Shown here in pieces: positions 4,728 through 6,966 of a DNA stretch of 6,966 nucleotides. Source of the stretch: an uncultured Chloroflexota bacterium (lineage in GTDB: Bacteria; Chloroflexota; Limnocylindria; Limnocylindrales; CSP1-4); the NCBI GenBank assembly GCA_903930745.1, contig CAIYZX010000720.1:1-6966 (forward strand). Reading direction: 5' to 3'. The first letter of the stretch is position 1. Every line of letters begins with the position of its first letter. The position numbers and the translations under genes are program-made. The notes below the pieces were generated by a model that saw only the letters and a list, made by a program, of their open reading frames with translations, was not told where the DNA came from and ran no database searches.

Positions 4728-5408
4728 ATGTCCGATCCGGTTCGCGTGATGCTCGAGCACGGCAGGAAGCGCACGGTCGCCGTGGCCTGGGAGTGGCCGG
4801 GCTGGGAGCGCGCCGGGCGCGGCACGGAGCCCGAGAACGCCCTGGAGCGCCTGGAGCTCTACCGGCCCCGGTATGCGCGGATAGCGTGGGCCGCCGGACC
4901 CGCCATCGGCGCCGCCTTCGATGCCACGGGCGCCCTCGTGGTGGAGGACCACCAGCCCTCGTCCGGGACCACGGACTACTTCGGCGTGAGCGGGCGATCC
5001 GCCACGGCGGAGCACGGTCCCGTCGCCGACGATGTGCTGGAGCGCCGCCTCGCCCTCGTGCGCGCCGCCTGGGCGCACTTCGACCACCTGGCGCTCACCG
5101 TCTCGCCGGAGCTGCGCCAGGGCCGCCGGCCGTCGGAGCGGAACCGCGACAAGGTGGTCCGCCACACGCTCTACTCGGAGCTGGACTTCTCCAGGCGCGT
5201 GGGCGTCCGCGAGGAGTTCGCCACGCTGCTGGAGGCCGACGGGCGCACCCGATACCGCGACGCCTTCGTGGACGCCATCCGGGCCTGCAACGCCGCTGGC
5301 GGCACCACGCGCACGTGGACGCTCCAGTTCGTGATCCGCCGGACCATCTTCCACACGCTGGACCACGCGTGGGAGCTGGAGGACAAGGACCTCACCGGGG
5401 AGGCGTAG
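4728..5408 (+). CDS. DinB-like protein with HicB-like N-terminal region, function unknown
   Basis: The protein has 226 residues with no signal peptide or membrane segment, so it is probably cytosolic. The N-terminus (about 5-55) reads VRVMLEHGRKRTVAVAWEWP, then GWERAGRGTEPENALERL; this recalls HicB-like domains with their D-PG-x-x-x-G-x-x-EEAL pattern. The C-terminal part (about 100-221) resembles the DinB/mycothiol-dependent isomerase four-helix bundle. DRDKVVRHTLYSE sits mid-domain, and the end reads RRTIFHTLDHAWELED. His146, His209 and His213 are candidates for the metal-binding triad of that superfamily, by analogy. Similar two-part proteins in actinobacteria and relatives are usually left as hypothetical. 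The start is ATG 4728, preceded by GAGGGAG. It is divergent from the macro-DUF1905 pair and converges on the repeat protein, with 30 bases between stops. A thiol-dependent transferase or detoxification role is possible but unproven. Confidence 0.75.
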   Translation: MSDPVRVMLEHGRKRTVAVAWEWPGWERAGRGTEPENALERLELYRPRYARIAWAAGPAIGAAFDATGALVVEDHQPSSGTTDYFGVSGRSATAEHGPVADDVLERRLALVRAAWAHFDHLALTVSPELRQGRRPSERNRDKVVRHTLYSELDFSRRVGVREEFATLLEADGRTRYRDAFVDAIRACNAAGGTTRTWTLQFVIRRTIFHTLDHAWELEDKDLTGEA

Positions 5409-5418
5409 GCCTGGCCCC

Positions 5419-5437
5419 GGCGTGCGCGGTTCGCGCC
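5419..5437. terminator. Small hairpin between convergent stops, possible bidirectional terminator
   Basis: GGCGTG (5419-5424) pairs with CGCGCC (5432-5437), including one T-G wobble, around a 7-base loop. It occupies most of the 30-base gap between the DinB-like and repeat-protein stops. No T-run is present, so the call rests on location. Confidence 0.3.
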
Positions 5438-5438
5438 G

Positions 5439-6966
5439 TCAGCCCTTCGGCTTCGGTCCCGCGGCGCTCGCGCGCGCCTTCGCGTTCGCCGCCGCCTGGG
5501 CTCGCGCCGTGACGAGGGCATGGTTGATGCCCTTGGACGCATCCTGCCCGTGGGCCTCCGGGTGCAGGTACCTGCCTGCCTCCTCGCCCGTCTTGTCCTC
5601 CTCGACCGGCGTGCGGTTCGCCTCCGCCCAGGCGTCCCTGCGGATGCCGGTGACCTGCCAGGAGACCTCCAGGCCGGCCTCGCCGCCCGCGATGGTGAAC
5701 GCGTTGTCTTTGATGCGGGACCGGACGTGCAGGGAGGGCGCCGCTGCGCCCACGGCCGTCAGCTGGTACCGGAAGTCCCGGTTGAGCGCCTCGAACCAGA
5801 CCGGCAGCGTGACCGTGGCCTCGCCGCTGGCGTCCAGCTCCACCACGCCGTCGTACACGTTCTTCATGTCCGGGCTCTCCACGAAGGAGTGGGACAGGAA
5901 CCTGTGCGCCGGATCCAGGGGATGGTCGATGCGGAACGTGCCGCCGGCCTTGGAGAGGGTGCCGGTGACCTCAAGGTTGCCGAAGACCTTGGCCTTGCCG
6001 TTGGAGATCACGCCGTAGCCGGTGCCGGTGTTCGTGCCCAGGACGCCGGCGTACAGGGAGCTGCCGCCGCTCTGGCCGGCCACGCCGTTGCCGCTCTGGC
6101 TGTTGCCCGCCACGCCCGCACCGCTCTGGCTGTTGCCCGCCACGCCGGTGCCCCCGGTGGTCTCACCACTGACGCCGCCTGTCGTCCCGGAGCCGACCAC
6201 GCCGTAGCTGGACGTGGACTTGCCGCGCACGCCAACGCCATCCGTGGAGATGCCGATCACGCCGGCCCCGCTGCCCTGGCCAAGGCCAATGACGCCCGTG
6301 GGCCCGGCGAACTCGCCGGCGGCCGGGTAGTAGTCGGCGTGGACGGCATCGAGATCAGGGGCCGTGGCGCCCGCCGTGAGCGCCCTGAGCGCGACGCCCG
6401 CGTTGGAGGTGGTTCCCGGGTCCTGGTTGAGCGCCAGGACGGCCAGCTTGGTCTTGCTGGACGTGTAGGCCTCCACGCCGTTGCCGGCGCTGCTGTCCGA
6501 GACGATGGACGGGCTGCTCGTGGAGGTGGCCCGCAGCGCGGTCCCGGCGTCTGAGTGGGCGGCGATGCCCAGGTTGCCGCCCGTGGCCACGATGCCGATG
6601 GCCGTGGACGCGAACTCGCCCGCCGCCGGCCAGTAGCCCGTGTTCGTGATCGTCGCGTCCGTCGCGCCGGCTGCCAGGGCGCGGATGCCCACGCCCGCGG
6701 TGGACCCGGACCCGTTGTCGTTGGTGACGGTGGCGGCGGGTGTGGTTGCGGCGCCGCCAAGGACCTGGAGTCCAGGCCCGCTGGCGCTGCGCCCGATGAG
6801 GCCGGCCCCGCTGGACGACCGGCCCACCACGCCCGCGCCGTCCGTGTTCGCAACACCGATGACGCCGCTGGCCCCGGCGAACTCGCCCGCCGCCGGGTAC
6901 ACGCCCCAGTCGTGGACACCGGTGATGTCGGAGAGGGCCGCCGTGCCGCCGATGGCCCGGACCGCG
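5439..6966 (-). CDS. Large repeat protein with Gly-Val-x-Gly runs and conserved C-terminal domain, N-terminus off-window
   Basis: The frame is open to the right edge, so only the last 508 residues are visible. The apparent start at 6902 is an internal GTG inside a repeat. Numbering from that Val, a module beginning Y-x-PAAGEFA recurs at residues 2, 90 and 191. Each copy leads into GVIG/GVVG-rich segments and an ALRA-LTAGAT-like segment, giving about 89-101 residues per module. A run of 10-residue units (GVAGNSQSGA, GVAGNSQSGN) lies at 253-280. This resembles beta-helical or fibre-like surface proteins. Residues about 305-435 form a recurring bacterial C-terminal domain: GNLEVTGTLSKAGG, FRIDHPLDP, HSFVESPDMKNVYDG, LPVWFEALNRDFRYQLT and VSWQVTGIRRDAWA. 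The tail ends in an Ala/Lys-rich stretch. The module resembles tail-fibre-like and exported structural proteins; location is inferred because any signal peptide is out of view. It has no recognisable catalytic motif. Confidence 0.8.
   Translation of the reverse strand, partial: AVRAIGGTAALSDITGVHDWGVYPAAGEFAGASGVIGVANTDGAGVVGRSSSGAGLIGRSASGPGLQVLGGAATTPAATVTNDNGSGSTAGVGIRALAAGATDATITNTGYWPAAGEFASTAIGIVATGGNLGIAAHSDAGTALRATSTSSPSIVSDSSAGNGVEAYTSSKTKLAVLALNQDPGTTSNAGVALRALTAGATAPDLDAVHADYYPAAGEFAGPTGVIGLGQGSGAGVIGISTDGVGVRGKSTSSYGVVGSGTTGGVSGETTGGTGVAGNSQSGAGVAGNSQSGNGVAGQSGGSSLYAGVLGTNTGTGYGVISNGKAKVFGNLEVTGTLSKAGGTFRIDHPLDPAHRFLSHSFVESPDMKNVYDGVVELDASGEATVTLPVWFEALNRDFRYQLTAVGAAAPSLHVRSRIKDNAFTIAGGEAGLEVSWQVTGIRRDAWAEANRTPVEEDKTGEEAGRYLHPEAHGQDASKGINHALVTARAQAAANAKARASAAGPKPKG
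5600..5990 (-). other. Conserved C-terminal domain of the repeat protein
   Basis: The segment begins at GNLEVTGTLSKAGG and runs past RRDAWAEANRTPVEE. Its landmarks FRIDHPLDP, SFVESPDM, LPVWFEALNRDFRYQLT and VSWQVTGIRRD recur together after repeat regions in many bacterial proteins. The VFGNLEVTGTLSKAGG lead-in looks like the junction to a carboxy-terminal tail domain of fibre-type proteins. I know of no assigned biochemical activity. A capping or assembly role for the repeat shaft is an inference. Confidence 0.65.
6091..6150. repeat. Two tandem 30-bp units in the repeat protein
   Basis: Units 6091-6120 and 6121-6150 are identical over their first 26 bases and differ in the last four. A shorter relative sits at 6067-6090. 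On the minus strand they encode GVAGNSQSGA and GVAGNSQSGN. Near-identity including third codon positions suggests recent duplication or continuing gene conversion. Confidence 0.85.

Noticed and set aside
4046..4825. Upstream extension of the DUF1905 frame to 4825
   Set aside because: It overlaps the whole macro-domain gene in another frame and has Arg/Gly-rich composition. A ribosome site and GTG start at 4045 explain the real gene.
6067..6150. Possible CRISPR-like direct repeats
   Set aside because: The 30-bp units are contiguous, without spacers, and encode in-frame decapeptides in a repeat protein.
5520..6554. Plus-strand open frame opposite the repeat protein (344 codons)
   Set aside because: It is a shadow frame; its apparent Ala/Val/Arg repeats mirror the repeats of the minus-strand protein.

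Overview
The window is very GC-rich bacterial chromosomal DNA with densely packed genes on both strands. It most likely comes from a soil or freshwater bacterium of the Chloroflexota or Actinomycetota. This is inferred from the GC content, the GuaB1- and YaaA-like proteins of actinobacterial type, the GTG starts, a probable leaderless start, and the Ala/Gly/Thr-rich secreted proteins. No 16S rRNA, tRNA or other taxonomic marker is present, so the phylum is not settled.

Layout. (1) 1-208, plus strand: the C-terminal end of a GuaB1-type IMP dehydrogenase/GMP reductase. (2) 209-707: about 500 bases with no convincing gene. It holds a nested stem-loop just after guaB1 and three diverged copies of a ~31-bp hairpin-bearing motif, two of which form inverted arms about 235 bp apart. 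(3) 708-1502, plus strand: a complete YaaA (DUF328/UPF0246) protein with a probably leaderless start. (4) 1503-1586: a convergent junction with a 7-bp tandem repeat and a small hairpin. (5) 1587-3692, minus strand: a large secreted GH73-type glucosaminidase with Ig-like regions, an Asp-Ala/Asp-Thr repeat encoded by a hexanucleotide microsatellite, and a C-terminal beta-sandwich-like module. (6) 3740-4602, minus strand: a macro-domain protein and a DUF1905 protein overlapping by GTGA. (7) 4728-5408, plus strand: a DinB-like protein with a HicB-like N-terminus, divergent from the macro gene across a 125-bp gap containing a perfect 7-bp palindrome. (8) 5439-6966, minus strand: the C-terminal part of a long repeat protein with Gly-Val-x-Gly runs and a conserved C-terminal domain; its start lies beyond the window.

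How the genes relate. The macro and DUF1905 genes are almost certainly translated together. The divergent DinB-like gene may share a control region with them, so these three are the best candidate for a local functional unit, possibly in ADP-ribose or small-molecule metabolism. The glucosaminidase and the repeat protein point to investment in the cell surface. GuaB1 and YaaA are housekeeping or stress functions with no evident link to the rest. I see no CRISPR array, transposase, integrase or recognisable defence cassette. The least explained DNA is the repeat-bearing interval at 415-655.
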